NCBI RefSeq assembly: GCF_963678635.1
Contig: NC_087070.1
Coordinates: 48,963,467 to 49,023,466 of the forward strand
Reading direction: 5' to 3'
Length of the DNA stretch: 60,000 bases
DNA from: Symsagittifera roscoffensis
Taxonomy: Eukaryota > Xenacoelomorpha > Acoela > Convolutidae
Shown here: positions 23,675 through 36,611 of the stretch, piece by piece
Position numbering within the stretch: position 1 is the first letter of the stretch
Layout of the letters: each line of letters opens with the position of its first letter
Program-made: the position numbers and the translations under genes
The notes under the pieces: model-generated
Database searches by the model: none
The model's input: the letters and a program-made list of their open reading frames with translations, nothing else
Told to the model about the DNA's origin: nothing

Positions 23675-24348
23675 TCATCTCTTGTTCGCAACGTTCTTCG
23701 CCAAGTCCTCTTCCAATATTGATTCCCTCGCCTTTGTATTATCTCTAGACACTCTACCAACTCTCTTCCAACCCGTGGTTATTGCATTGCGATTTGTTAG
23801 CAAGGGTCTTTTGAAAACTTCCGGCCCTATATCGGTCAGGAACTGTCGATACTCCTTCTGATGCTTATTCATGTGGTCCTTCGTCATCGAGTACAACCAA
23901 GTCGTCAACGTCTCTCGAAACCATGGGAAGAATCTCATGGGACTCCACACGTGCCTCACCTCCATGGGTATAGAGAATTCCTTGCACGCAGTCCAAAACA
24001 AATCAAGCCTCCGGCTGTTATCAATGGTATATATTGATCCCCGTGTTGGTGCCCTCGACTCCCAATGTTTTGTCACGTTTCCTCGATCCATTGCAACGCC
24101 AGCATCGAGCTCACCACAAAAAGGGTGACCATATGCTGATAATCGGGTAACCCGATTGACCGGATTTCTTCCACGTCCCATATCAAGCAGAGGTTCGAAT
24201 ATTCCGGATACATCACTGTCTGTGCCAGTCAGTGGCACGGGCATTCCCCGTGAATGAGGTTGATACTCAGGAGGTTGCGTTCTCCCGAAGCTTCCAACAG
24301 AGGTTCAAGCTCCATCATTTTCTCATGTGTCACCTCATTTTTTTCCAT
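23675..24348 (-). pseudogene. SGNH-gene C-terminal fragment, A type (duplicate)
   Basis: Copy of 18798-19470, offset 4,877, with several substitutions (for example IFEPLL for AFEPLL, TNRNA for THRNA). Same break into B-type LTR at 24358. Confidence 0.8.
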
Positions 24349-24357
24349 GGCTGGGGC

Positions 24358-24965
24358 ATTACTATTGTTTTTGTTCAGTACATAAAAATCATCATATCCA
24401 TCGGAGATGGATCAACAATTTCCCTCAACTCCTAATTTTATATTCTCTGTTAAAATCAACTCAGGACATACCAGGAAGCTAAAAATGTTAAAATTAAGCT
24501 CTCAGTAATTTTCCAAGACCCTTCCGGAACTTTAATTCGGACGATGAGCGGTTTTGTCTCGGCCTGGAAGGGTAGCAAAATCTTCTCAATACCCCTCCGA
24601 ATTCTTGCAAATTGCTCCGTAACGGTTGTAGCTGAACAACAGTTACAATTGGGAAGTCTCTTCCGTAAGTGTCGTCAACTATAATTCTGTCGTTCGCTAT
24701 ACTTTCGCGTACGTCTTGCTTGTTTTAGCAGAAATCATCGTTTTGATTTTTGCGGTTTCAGTCTTTGCAAAGTTTAAATTTGTTAAGGGTCATGGACGCC
24801 CAAATCGAATATTTTATAGTTGATTCGTCACTTTAAACTAATCTCTCCCAATTTGTTAAATTGCATGATGAACACTGTTAACTCATCGAAACTGCCAATT
24901 TACCACTCGGCTGTAAAACTTCGATGTTGTCATGCATTTTGATCGCCATTTTGGTCGAATTTTAC
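24358..24965 (-). repeat. 3' LTR of B element (truncated)
   Basis: Direct repeat of 32730-33303, in the same orientation. With the LTR at 32430-33303 it brackets the B-type SGNH gene, so 24358-33303 is one LTR element with no gag or pol. The left ~285 bases of this LTR are missing where it meets the A-type gene fragment. Confidence 0.72.
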
Positions 24966-25753
24966 ATACTCCCCGGACAGCTCGGTTAATGTCCTCCTTG
25001 AGCCTCGTGAAATTCTATGAAATAGTACAGTGCCATCAAACAGAATTTACAAAGAGCAAGGAAAAATTTTTTAAGCAATATATCGACCCTCTGCAAACTG
25101 CAGATTGCATCATACTCGTTGTTATAGCCTTCTAACCTTCTTCATTAATCTGCACCTTGAAGACATGACTTAAGATAAAATGTCTTCTCAGAATTTTAGT
25201 GCCATTCTCTCGATTTAAAACTTCTTCATCTAAGTTTAAAGGGTGTTGGGACGCAAGACAGTCCTGCCAGCCACCAAAACTGAAATTATCCTTCCGTGCT
25301 TAATCCCTTGAGAAATTTAATTGTTAGTGATCCTGAAAATGGAATTTGAGAGACTTGGTGGTTAAAAGGAACAATGAAAAAATCTCTCACGAAGAGATTA
25401 CTTTCACGTCACCACAAAATGAACAGTCATCTTAGTTGATTAAAATTAATCATGCAGGCTGGAACATTTAATTTACTTTTCTTTTACTCACGCCTCTCTA
25501 AATAAATAGTAGGTGTCTCTAAAAACACTAACTAAAATCACAATGCAAACTTATAAACGCAACAATTTTATAAATTCAAAAATCCAGAAAAAGTTTTTTT
25601 TTTCATTCATTTTTAATTTCAAGCTTAGTTGCTTGGTTTCTCATTTGAGTTTTTCTCGCACAAAATTATTTCTGAGTTTTATTTTCTTCTTCTTAGTTGC
25701 TTCTTCGTTCATTTCTTTCTTTAGATTTTCGTCGTTTAGAAGTTCTAAACCTT
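24966..25753 (-). other. 3' UTR of B element
   Basis: As 20089-20848, but with an extra ~28 bases near 25040. Contains short inverted repeats and a T-rich region (25590-25770). No gene supported; the 84-codon plus-strand frame at 25513-25767 is low-complexity and is rejected. Confidence 0.55.
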
Positions 25754-28700
25754 CTAAATTCTTCTAAGTTTTCTTCTTTTTGCATCTTGTTTTTCAACTT
25801 TTTGCCACTGCTTCATCTCCTCCTCCAGTGACATCGACTCCGCACATTCGGTTTCAGTGTCTTGCAACACACCGTTGGCCATCAACACCTTCAACACCTC
25901 TGCTCTTCTACCCTTTGCTTACAAAAGTAGAGGGTCTAAACTAGCTTCCATATTCCTTCAGAAGCTGTTGTGGAGGCACAACGTCACATTTTACCCCAGG
26001 TCTTCCTTCAACTTTTCTTCTCTTTCTCTCTTGTCACAATCATTCGTCCTCGAAGTTGTCTTCACTGCGGTAGTCACTGCATTCTGGTGGGTTACAAAAG
26101 CTTGCATGAAAGCTTCTGATCCTATGTCCATCTGATACGAACTGTACACTCTGCTGTGCTTAGACATATGCTTCCTGGCATGCTCATACAACCATGCAGT
26201 CATGTTGGCTCTGAACCATGGCAACAGTCGTTTTCTGGCCGCTATTTTTTTCACCTCCATCGGAAGGTTCAAGACTTTGCATGTTGTCTCAAAAAGATCT
26301 ATATCTTTTAGTCAATCATTTTCCTCCAACTTTTCTTTAGTCAGTGCTTCTTGTCGATTGTTCTCCTTAACATGAGTGAGCTTCCAGCCATCGAATTGCC
26401 ACCATAGCTACAAGTATTCCTATCATTGCGGGGTGTGATGAGTCTTAAGAACTAATGGAGAGCAGCTCTCCAGAATCCCAGATCAACACCAGATTACTTC
26501 GCCCGGGATACCACCATGTTGGTAGCAAACAATGGAACGAGAACTCATCATGGGTCAACATGATACTTCTCCAGTTTCGTTTCCCCGACGCTTCCAGTAG
26601 GGTTCTATTTCCATCATTTTTGGGTGGAATTCATCCTTTTTGTCTACTGCATTATAATCCGTCGCTGTTGATCCTCTCTGTTTGTGTCTTTCACAGTCAC
26701 TGAAGTTCCCACTAGCATATCCCATGCACTTCTTTCCCAGCATCGGTTCTAACTCAACCTAGATTCTTCCTGGAACTGCGGCAAACATCTTACAAAGCAA
26801 TTCGTTAGATTTCTCCGACATTCTCGCAAGCTTTACAATTTTTGGCACTGAGAACGCTTGATCCACTACCGTCCTTTGTACTCTTTACATTCAATGCTAA
26901 CAAGTGTTCTGTGTATCGTCTTTTGCACATAGACACCATTGTCACTCCTACTAGGAATCGCGCTCCAGATGGTCTGCGATAAATTTCACTCTGCTTGAGG
27001 TTCATTTCCATTTATATTGCTTCTCTCCATTTTCCAATATGACTCTGTTTGGTTTGAAACACTTCCTGAAACACTTCTACAATGATAGTTGCGACCACCT
27101 CATGTTTTGGTTCTAGATTCAATAGTGACTCTAAAGAATCAAACATGCTGTAGAATCCTATTGCAGTCACTAGAGTCATTTCAGTTCCTCCATGGCAAAC
27201 TGCATTTAGCTCTGTTTCCGTTTTTGTTTCCCTCACTATGTTTCCGAACAGTATCATCAATTGCTTGTGCTGTTTCGCAAGTGTCTTCACGCAGCCGATA
27301 CCTCCACACACATGACCTTCTAATCCACAGATATTCGCCAGACAGCTACCAGGCTTAACCCAGTCTTCTGGTCCCCAGCCGGGCAACTCCACAGTGTTCT
27401 CTCGGTTGCTCCCAGAGGCTGTTGTCATCAAGTTGTAGATGATGTTTAGGCGAATTGCAATCTGAATTTGATTCTCTTTGCACATCCTCTGTCGCTCGTA
27501 ATATTGAATCAGCATTTGGACTCGGGCATCATGATGGTTTCATTAACTCCCACACCACCATCAGTCTCGTTCTCAGTAACTCGTCTGAGAAACACAGTCC
27601 AAGTTCTACTGGGTTATCAGATTTCAGTATGGAAGCGGCAACTACATTTTCTTCTAATACAAGTCGTAATTTAACTTGCTGACTGGCATTGCTTCTTATC
27701 GTTGAAACTCTTGACAACAAAGAATCTCAGCAACACTGCTTGTTCGTAATCGAAGTAACAATCACGTATGTCCGACTTGATGAAAAGAATAATTGTCATT
27801 CCGACAAATCCAGACACATAATGGTTTGACTTCATTTTGATCATTCCACAGTATTCACTGGACTTCAGCAGTGTCCCATTGATTCTTTCGTGAGACTAAG
27901 CTCCTTATTCGAGAATCTTCAGATTTCATCGAACTTCTTCAATGGTTCTAGTTCTACGGGTTCGTACTTTTTCACTCGCACTGGCTTCTTTTGATGAAAG
28001 TCCAAAAGCGCTGGTAAGAGCAAGGTATTCGCTAGATCACTGCCTTTTCTCAGCATTTGGCTCAAGTTTTCAGAGCTAGTTCCAATATTTGTTCCAACAA
28101 GAACCGGACGAAACAGAGAGCGTCTCTCCTTTTCGCACACGCTACTTCCGCTCCTTCACGGATCATGAGCTCTCTCACAATCTTCATCAAGAGCACATTC
28201 TCTTCTTTCAATCTCTTCCTTTCTTCTGATTCATACTCGCCCATCGTGAATCCCGTCATACACTTACGGTCATACACGTCATGGCGTACGGTATCGTTAT
28301 TACAGCATGTATCTTTTGGAGTAGTTCGCATTTCTTCTTCAAAGTGACGTAGTACTACTGCTCTCCACGGTAAGCTCACCAACTGATCCATCGTTTCCGC
28401 GTGCATTTCCAGGTAACATTCCAGCGTGGTTTTAAGCTTGCCAGGAGAGCTGCTCTCCGGCAAGTTACGGCGTAGGTTCATGAAGGCTGAAGGAGGTTCC
28501 AGCGTGGAAGTTCCATCTACCGGTGGTTCAGTCGTCACTTCCAACTTCTCTGTTCCAACTTTATAACCATCCAAGAAAATAAAATGCAGGCTGGACACAC
28601 CACATGTTGAGGCTTTATCATCATCCTTTTCCGCATGGTCGGGAATCCTATTCCATCGGTTCTTCCGATCGACGGTCTTCTCGCTCCTTGTTGACTCGTT

Positions 28701-29217
28701 CTTCATTTCTTACTGATTCTGAGGGTACTTGCTCATCATTCAGTCAGTGCTTCGTCTGGAAACTTCGGCAAGACTAGCTTGCCAGCTGATTTTTAGTTCC
28801 ATATTTGCTTTGAGGAATCGCCTTATCAGGTAGCGAGAGAATGCCGAGTAGACTTTCACCAAGAAGGACGCGGTCCATCCTGATCCCAACCCTTTTAACA
28901 TGCTATTCGTCCTCTCAACACCTTCTGCTCCTCTCAGTTCTGTGTCCAGAATGCCTCAAGTGTTATCTGGCAATCCTGTCTACAAATTCTGCTGACTTTT
29001 CTTCCGCGTTTTCCGCTTGGTTCAATTCTTTCACCAGATAGGCGTGACTTTTCGTGATCAAAGCTGGGCCCCGCTCGCTAGCGTCTGTGCCATTGCTACC
29101 ATTCGAGGAGTCAAGTGCAGCCACTTGATTGCCTCTGGCTTTGTTGGCAAAACCATAGCTTCAAAGTGAAATTTCGTTTCTTCGGCGTTCTGCCTCTTTT
29201 CGCCTTCTTACTTGATC
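25754..29217 (-). pseudogene. SGNH gene, B type: C-terminal two-thirds, broken
   Basis: Pieces in order: 28062-28706 (214 codons, including a charged coiled-coil-like stretch), 27919-28140, 27529-27720, 27012-27515 (167 codons), 26805-27011 and 25991-26272. The last carries the conserved block LPMEVKK....PWFRANMTAWLY....KHMSKH....FVTHQNAVTTA found in every member here. They follow the same order as the intact A gene (37934-40600). Multiple frameshifts and stops make it a pseudogene. The biochemical role of this long region is unknown to me. Confidence 0.75.
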
Positions 29218-30303
29218 TCAATGTCTAATGAGCCACAGGTCATTAGACATTGCCACTATCACTCGATGATCATCGTCGATTCCTGGTTTCAATTTGAGCT
29301 GTCTGCTGAAATTGGACAGTATCAATCCGGACACTTCATCCAACACCAGCTTGTGTGGCGAATGGTCTTTAAATCCTCTCATAGCGGTTGAGATATCCGA
29401 CCATACAGCAGACAATTCTGACCAAAGTGGCCTCAGATTCCTTGCCTCCACTTCGCGGTTTGGGGCAGGTTTGATCACATCATATTTCTTTTCTGAGAGT
29501 AGCGTTGTTTTGCATACACGAACTTCAATTCATCCGGAAGGTGTGCATAATCCGGAGACAACCCAAACACTGACTTGGGCGTTTATTTCTGGAATTCGCC
29601 TTCTTTCAACAAATCTATTATATCGCCCATGGACTCCAGAGCCTTTAATTGCTGGCCACACCGCATCTTCCGCCCTTGTAGACCCTCTGAGTCTGCTCAG
29701 GAGACGTCTACTATGCAAGTGATCGTTATTGCCGCCGACCAATATTGTTATCGGCTTCATTTCGTTTTTTCGTTGAACTCCAATTGCCATTGATGTGGAT
29801 TGCATCAAATCCAGGTTGGTCCCCGCCAACATTATTATTAAGTCGGGTCAAAACAAGGACTTAGAGATATGCACAATGTCCGATCTCGCAATCACCAATA
29901 TCTTTGCTCTCCTCATTTCTGATTTGTCGTACGCTGCGAAGATGGTCTCGTCTATTGGAAATTTCAATTAACCGAAACTTTCAGCATCACTTTGTTGGGC
30001 TACTAACTTCGGATAGGCTTTTTCTTTCACGTGCACTGGAGGCATTTGCACTTGCTTAAACATCTTCACATGTTGTCCCGTTGGTACTCTAGTTGTCAAA
30101 AATCTTCCTGGCCTCTCTTTTCTGTTCTGCTCACTATGATTCATTCTTACGTCTTGCAAAGGTTTGGCAATCACTGGACCCATGGTGTTTTTTGAGGCCA
30201 GTCCCGCAAGGTCAGCAAATCGCAATGCCACTGTGGAGCTGAAGTTGATTCCGGTTAATATCAAACAGTCCACTCCCACAATCGAGTAAAGTCCATTTCT
30301 CAT
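29218..30303 (-). pseudogene. SGNH gene, B type: second SGNH-like region, broken
   Basis: Pieces 29968-30303, 29530-29832 and 29218-29478. The motif GGNNDHLHS (near 29710) lines up with GMNDHLH in the intact A gene (residues 926-932). NREVEARNLRPLWSEL and LSNFSRQLKL line up with NRELEPTNLRLRKSEL and ISNFARQLKF. Conservation of GxND across two diverged genes supports a second SGNH-like fold. Frame breaks lie between the pieces. Confidence 0.7.
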
Positions 30304-30457
30304 CGCATCGATTTTACCGTTTGAAGGTTCAGCTTTATCGGATCTTGTTTATAAACAAGCCAGTGGACGGTATTGGCCTTGGCCACTTTAAAGAACTTCT
30401 ATCAGGATGTCGCTCCTCCTTGCTTGTACTCGTCGTCATCTTAGATATCGAGAAGCC

Positions 30458-31571
30458 TTAGGTCGTATCCACCGTTTGATTGACTGGTCCCAACCTCCGT
30501 CGGGGATGAATGGTCCTCCTCAATGGTGCTTCACCTAGTCGATCCAATACGTCTGATCTTTGGTCTTGCTTGCTAGAGCTCTGCAGTACTTGTGGCACGG
30601 CTGGGATTGATCCCAGGCGTGTCTCCATATTAGGTGGCATAAATGTCGCAATCGCCGGCACGTTCGTCGCTTCTTCTATTCTGAGTGCTCCCGCGTCAAA
30701 AAGTTCAAGTTCCAACTCATCTAATCGCTCCTGGAAGACTCGAATTATCCAGCCTTGTGCTTCATTACTGTCAAAGTGTATTCAATCAGTGGTGAATCTG
30801 GCCTGACCAGAGCCCTCAGTCCATTAAGATCATTTGTCCAGCGTTGCAAAATGCCAGGTTTTGCACGATGTTGTTCCATCTGATGACTCTTTCATCATGT
30901 GTTCTTCCTGTCGACGATTGCGTTCTTTTACTTATTGGTATGGTGCAAACGGTCAGTGCCGCGATCTGAAACGTTTGCCATTTTGTGTTGAACAGGCATA
31001 CTAGCATTGAATCCCATTGAGCTTCTTCTGAGTCCGATTTCCTGGGAACGTTGTTTGTGCCTATTAAAATCATTATGTCCACGATTTTTCCCGGGTTCCA
31101 CTGTTCCACCATCCGATACATCTGTGCTACTGTGGCGCCTGCGAATGCCATCACCGAGGTGCTCAAGTTCTGCAAATCTCTCGCTTGACTATTACCCAAT
31201 ATCAAATGGGACCTTCCAAGAGGTGGATGCTGCACGTTCATTGCTGGAATCCACGTCAATCGGTTGAAACATGCTCGCATATCTGTGTACGGGACTCCTG
31301 TGAAGCTGTTTTAAATTTGATTGTTTTTCAAATACACGCGATACTTTCTTCATACGCGTCTCCCTTATCTTCCTGCCGGAGATTTTTGAAGTTTTTGAAG
31401 GTTTTTTAAGGTAGCAGCTCCTATTTTCTTCAATCTTTCAGAAGAGAGCTCTACTCTGCCGGTGTCATCGGTTGTTGGCCACAAGCACACTCCTGTTGTA
31501 GTCTCCGTCGATCGCATATCGAATATTAAACTTAGCGCTTTTTTCCATTTCAAACAAAATCGATATCTCAA
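30458..31571 (-). pseudogene. SGNH gene, B type: SGNH hydrolase domain, broken
   Basis: The 31280-30816 piece (154 codons) is an SGNH domain with block I changed to GNS (GDS in relatives), block II FAGAT, block III GTNN (GTND in relatives) and CTIPISK. The catalytic serine context and the aspartate after GTN are thus altered. The 31571-31365 piece has DDTGRVELS, matching DDTGRVQLS in the other B gene. The first ~300 residues of the protein seen at 58041-59603 are missing. 30458-30715 is the following linker. Probably catalytically dead as well as frame-broken. Confidence 0.78.
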
Positions 31572-32402
31572 AAACCGCGATTTAGAAAAATTGATACAAG
31601 CAGTAGAAACAGTAAAACTAATAATATTTTAACCCTCCGGGTCATATCAATATTCAAATTAAAGTGCTTAACTCGGCGTTTCGCAACTCGACGGAGGGTC
31701 ACTATAGTGCAGTCACGTTCGAGCCCCCCACAGATTGATATCTTAATTTCTGTACCAAAAGGGATTTAAAACTTGCTAACGATACGCAACAGTCGATTTT
31801 TGTTGTCCTTGAGACCCTTCCTGCTACTCTTTGTACTGCTTGCCGTATCAGTTTTCCGCTCTAATCACGAGACCCTTCCGAGGTGAGCGCAAATCAGTCT
31901 TAACGTGCTTAAATACTCAAACATAATTACAGTACAGGCACCAGAGAAACGGACCATAGTTCTAAATTTGTTTGATATAAATACCTTTAATAACAATATA
32001 TCTAACAAAAACAAACGGGAGGGTCGAATCACATCTCGTCTGGGGTGATGGCGTCTACTGATTTTATTTATTTTTTTTTTAATATTTTTTTTTTCGGTTA
32101 TTTTTCTACGTTTTTTGTTTTTTCTTAGATACTATACCTCTTTTTTTTTTCTTTTTTTTGTATATGTTCAAGTGATTTTGATCATATAAGTCTCAGGGAA
32201 CGAAGGGTAGGCCAATCATCTCATCCTTCACGATATGTAAAATTTCGATCTTAACTGTGTTAAAAAGCTCAGTACGGGAAACGGAAGGCTTCCGCGTCCC
32301 GAGCCTTATTTAGAGCGTCTGCTCGGCGCGGATGTTAACGAGTCTGCTTGCTAACGGGTTTGCTTGTAAACGGGTCTGCCGATCATGATTACAAGAAAAC
32401 AA
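31572..32402 (-). other. Leader of B element
   Basis: Between the broken SGNH gene and the primer-binding site. No gag or pol sequence is present. It has a strong T-rich tract at about 32057-32160 (A-rich in sense), comparable in position to the T-rich stretch in A leaders. 31620-31900 contains GACCCTTCC repeats near 31810 and 31870. No gene. Confidence 0.55.
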
Positions 32403-32417
32403 CACCCAGGAGCGCCA
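32403..32417 (-). promoter_or_regulatory. Primer-binding site of B element
   Basis: The plus strand reads CACCCAGGAGCGCCA (sense TGGCGCTCCTGGGTG), 12 bases from the LTR start at 32430. It begins with TGG, as expected for pairing with a tRNA CCA end. Identical to the site at 55502-55516 in element A. I cannot name the tRNA with confidence. Confidence 0.72.
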
Positions 32418-32429
32418 TAAAAACATATA

Positions 32430-33303
32430 TGTAACATTCGCCCGGAAGTAAATACCGACGGAAAATAAAGCAAGGTTATGAAACGACTGTCTAGAGTCCA
32501 AACACAGCTTTGCATGCTTTTAACCGTCTCTACTAAATCCAGTTCTATATGTGGTCCATGAACATCGGGTCGATAAAGTCGTTACTATTTTCGGCTGTCG
32601 GCCAGATCTCGTAAATCAATTTTGTTGCGTGCAAATTAGTGATCTTATGGCTGGGTCTTTCCTAAAAACGAGGCTACTACTTATTTTTCTTTTTATTTTT
32701 TTTGGTCAGTAGATTAGAATCAGCATATCCGAGATGGATCAACCCTTTCCATCAACTCCTAGCTACTCATATTTTCAAAAATGAATTGGGTGTTAATTAA
32801 ATTCAACTCTGGACATACCAGAAAGCTTACATTTATTACAATTAAGTACACGGTCTTTTCCCGAGACCCTTCCAGATTCTTGAATCCGGAAGAAGAGCGG
32901 TCTTGTCTTTCTTCTGGATGGGTTATAAAATACTTCCGATACCCCTCCGAATTCTTGGGATTTGCTCTGTAACGATTGTAGCTGCACAATCATTACAATT
33001 CAGACTGTTCTTCCGACAATAACCTCAATCGTAATTCCAACTCGTGTCTAAGCTTGGTTTTTTACGAGAAAAAATTAATGTTCTGATAATTTTAGCGCTT
33101 TTTCTGTACCCGCAAAAATAAAAAATGGTCAGTTGTCCTTAAAATCGAATTTTAAAATTGCTTATGTCAGTTAAAATTGACATCTCGCAATTCTTTCAAC
33201 TTACCAATCAGTCCGTTGTTCCTCTGAAAAAGCCAATTCTCCTAGTAAAATTTTCGCATAAAATGATGTCATGCATTTTGATCGCCATTCTGGTCGAATT
33301 TCA
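32430..33303 (-). repeat. 5' LTR of B element
   Basis: Begins TGTAACATTCGCCCGG and ends TTTCA, so it has TG...CA ends. Matches 55769-56688 along its length. At 33304 it meets unrelated sequence, which fixes the right end, whereas the 3' LTRs are followed by the conserved ACTCCCCGGA motif. Confidence 0.75.
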
Positions 33304-33849
33304 CCGTTAGACCGGATTTTGATAATTTGTTATCTGAAATTATTGATTTTCGGTAGAGCATTTCAGTTTGTATTACTTTAGGTAGCCTTTAGGTGAGTAT
33401 ATTAACTTATTTAGAACTGATTGGAGGAGGGTGGGTACATCATTACCTTTCCCAGCCACAGAGCTTCTTAGTTTTTTATCTAGGGCAACAGCATGAGAAA
33501 GCGATCATATTTTGTGAATGGTTCTAAGTTAATTTCGATGGGTGCAGAGCCGTGCCACGTCCCAAACACTTTTGAACAAGTACGAACAAAAAGTATTTTA
33601 CAATGAAATGACGTAAGTATTCAGAAAAGATCATTTTATCTGGGATACTTCTCGATGTGCATTTTGAAAAGGTTAGAAAGCAATGAGATGTAGTACGATG
33701 CCCTTCATGAGACGCGATGAGTTGAGGCAACGTGGATAAGTTTCAATATCTGATCTGAATTGTAAGTTGATTTTATAACACTGGATCACCACTTGAAGGT
33801 AATCCGGAATTATTCGTTCAATGGGTTATTGAAGGGACTGTCCGGGGAT
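33304..33849. other. No feature seen
   Basis: Flank of the B element. No gene, LTR or repeat recognised; a 68-codon minus-strand frame (33524-33730) has no support. Confidence 0.4.
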
Positions 33850-34275
33850 TATGTGCCATCTCCACTGATTAGCACAGTCGAACTTGCCGATTCACTTCGA
33901 AAAGAACTTTAGGAATAAAAGGAGATTCCGAATTTTCTTGCTTTAAATTTTCAAAAATTTTCATTCGAAATAGAACAATTCTGAGAAATACGAAAAAACG
34001 GCCATTTTGACCAAAACAAAAAACAAAAGTACACAAAAACCTGACTATAACCGCAACAACAATCGGATTACAAGACGTAATTTATTCGAGAAAGATAGAA
34101 GAAAAAAAATCTCTTATCGTGACAACAGGACACGATAAGGTGCTTATCGAAATAAGATCATACAGACGGAAGTTTTAGTGGGTCACTCGGGACGGATCAG
34201 AGAGATAGCGACGTTATTATCAGGAGATTTCGGAATTAGAGGCCCGGTGACCAGAGACTGTGAGAGACAATAACT
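33850..34275. repeat. Diverged copy of repeat R
   Basis: Shares AGAGGCCCGGTG, AAAACGGCCATTTTGAC and ACGGTGCTTAT-like blocks, in order, with 9727-10116. Not next to an LTR end here. Confidence 0.6.
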
Positions 34276-34676
34276 GTTTTTTTTCTAACTCATGTAATGC
34301 ACTGCACGTAATCAACGAGAAAGCAGTAAATCCAACTCTAATGGATTTAGTATATAGCTGTCACTGAAAACAAATTCATTTATGGTTTTCTGGCAGTTTT
34401 TATGGTAATTACGTAGTCTGGGGATCGGAGACCCAGCTATTGGTTTTTTCTCGCATAAAAACGAAAGCTGATCAAAAGTAGTTTGGCTGATATTCTAAAA
34501 ATTTTTACTGAGCCCTTAATGGGCCAGAAAAATAACTAGCTAGGTCAAAACGGTTAAAATATGTAGTATTAATGTAACCATTGTCAGCCAGTCGTCAATA
34601 GGTAATTTTTCTACGCTCCGTCATTGTGTAAAAGTGGTCGAATATTACAATGATTTATGTGACCTTCTCTAAGATC
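34276..34676. other. No feature seen
   Basis: About 400 AT-rich bases with no gene or recognised repeat. Confidence 0.4.
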
Positions 34677-34998
34677 TGTAACAGTCGCCTACTTAAGTCA
34701 CAGTTCAAAGTTCAAGTGCAATTAAGTCACAAGAACATCTCACCGATTTATAGTTTGAGAATAGGTGAAGGAAAAGTTTTCCCCCAGTCCTCTAATCATT
34801 CGCTTTAACCGATGAAAGGCCAAGAGAAAAAGGCCCTTAAAGCATTGGCTCAAGAGTCAGGGACACTATCTCTTGTGTTTTTCTACCTCATGCGGTCGGA
34901 GCCAATTAGGTTCACTTCGACATGATACTACAAACCGTGTCACAGCTTAAAGGTTACTCCCAAAATACCCCCACTCTAGAAATAAGAACGCCCCCACG
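34677..34998 (-). repeat. LTR fragment (left end only)
   Basis: Begins TGTAACAGTCGCCTACTTAAG and shares GGCTCAAGAGTCAGGGACAC and TACCCCCACTCTAGAAATAAG with the LTRs at 36612 and 8940. It stops at about 34998, where LINE-related sequence begins. It has extra bases near 34700-34800. Confidence 0.7.
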
Positions 34999-36611
34999 CT
35001 TGATATATCTACCTTCTACTTCTTAGCAGTTTTTGTTCAATTGACATTACTTTTACCGGATACTGGATATTTGTTGCTGAAGTCTAACATATCTTTGTAA
35101 TTTTTATCAGAAGGAACGATTTGTATTTCTTATCTTCCATACTTCCCCTGACACAAATGTTTGCAAGTCGATTTTCCATGACGTCGATGACTTTGAATAT
35201 GCACCACGAATAACCGCAACAACATACTTAAGCCTTGCAATGTTGGTTGATACAAAAACGTCACGCCAATTGTTAATCTGTAATATGTTTCTTAAAGGTT
35301 GTAGCGAGGGACAACTGAAAATTAGGTGTTCGAATGATTCGCATTCTAAATTTTAATAGAAACATTCGGGGGCATTCTCAAGAAATAAAAACCACCGCTT
35401 TTCTCGATCTTTAAAAACAGCGTACGCAAATTTATAAAGAAAGTTTTTTTCCCATACATCAAGCATTGTTTTTTTCCAGACTTTGCCGGTAAATTTAATC
35501 AATTCTTCTTCTGAACAGAGGTAGCGGTTTGCAGGAAACCACAAGCGGGAAATTGCAGCTCGATGAAAACTACAGTTTTGTAAGCAGAAACAATAAACAT
35601 CTCGCGATTTTATCTGTTTTCTTATAATTAAGGGCTATTGGTAACGTTTGAAATTAAGGCAAAATCACTCGAACTTATTTCAATAGAGATGTTCGTATTT
35701 CTCAACAAATTTTTGACTTCTTTCGGAAAACTAAATTCTGTTGGTAACAAATTATTTTGATCTGACCTATCGGAAGCAAAGAAATCGATAATTTTTCTGA
35801 CTGAAAAGTTTAAGTTGTAGGCATGGTAAGCCTACCCCACCATCTAAGATGAGGTGATATAAAAATTCTTTCCTTGTGTCGATTCTGCTTAATTTTTCAA
35901 TTCTATACTTAATAATTCTTGGCATTTACTAACAGTATCCAGGTTAACTGTAGTATGACTAGCCAAATGAAAAAATTTAGGGAGAACCTAAACTGACAGT
36001 GTTAATGACTTGGCCCTCAAATATTTATTCAGTGAAATTAACCCGTGATGTTTTTGAATTTGAGAACTCAACAATAGTTCAATATTTTCACAATTTTGGA
36101 AAGTGTAAAACAGGACACCAAGTATTTTTGTTTCCTTGACTGTTTTATAGGGTGATAAATCAGGAATGGAAAGCACTTCACTTTTACTTATGTTAATCAT
36201 CATTTGAGTTTGTTTGCAAAACGTATCGATTAAGCGAAAAAACCTGTCAATAAATTGGATTTTGATAAGGCAAGTTATGTCGTCCGCATATGAAACTAGT
36301 TTGGGGCACAATAACCCGAAACCTTCAATTGCTTCTGTAGATTCAATTGCTTGAAGAAGGGGTTCGATAAAAACTATGAACAAAAACGCGGAAAGAGGGC
36401 AACCTTGTCTCACACCGCGATGAATTTTGAAGCTGGCTGATGAAAAACCATTTATCTCAATTACTGCTTTTGAGTCTATATACAAAATATCAATAGCTCT
36501 AACTGAATACTCATCAAGGCTTAACCCTTTCAAAATTTTGAAGAGAAGTGATCTGTCAACTCTGTCAAATGCTTTAGAAAAGTCTAATTTTACAGCACTT
36601 GAACCTCGGTT
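34999..36611 (-). pseudogene. Non-LTR (LINE) retrotransposon relic, reverse transcriptase 3' half
   Basis: The frame 35988-36533 (181 codons) holds the RT motifs HRGVRQGCPLSAFLF and SYADDITCLI (YADD catalytic box) of non-LTR retrotransposons. A further piece at 35353-35544 (WFPANRYLCSEEELIKF) fits the C-terminal tail after the RT. Intervening frames are broken. The 5' part is missing: RT sequence stops at 36611, exactly where the LTR of element A begins. No clear poly(A) tail was located. The clade cannot be named from this piece. Confidence 0.8.
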
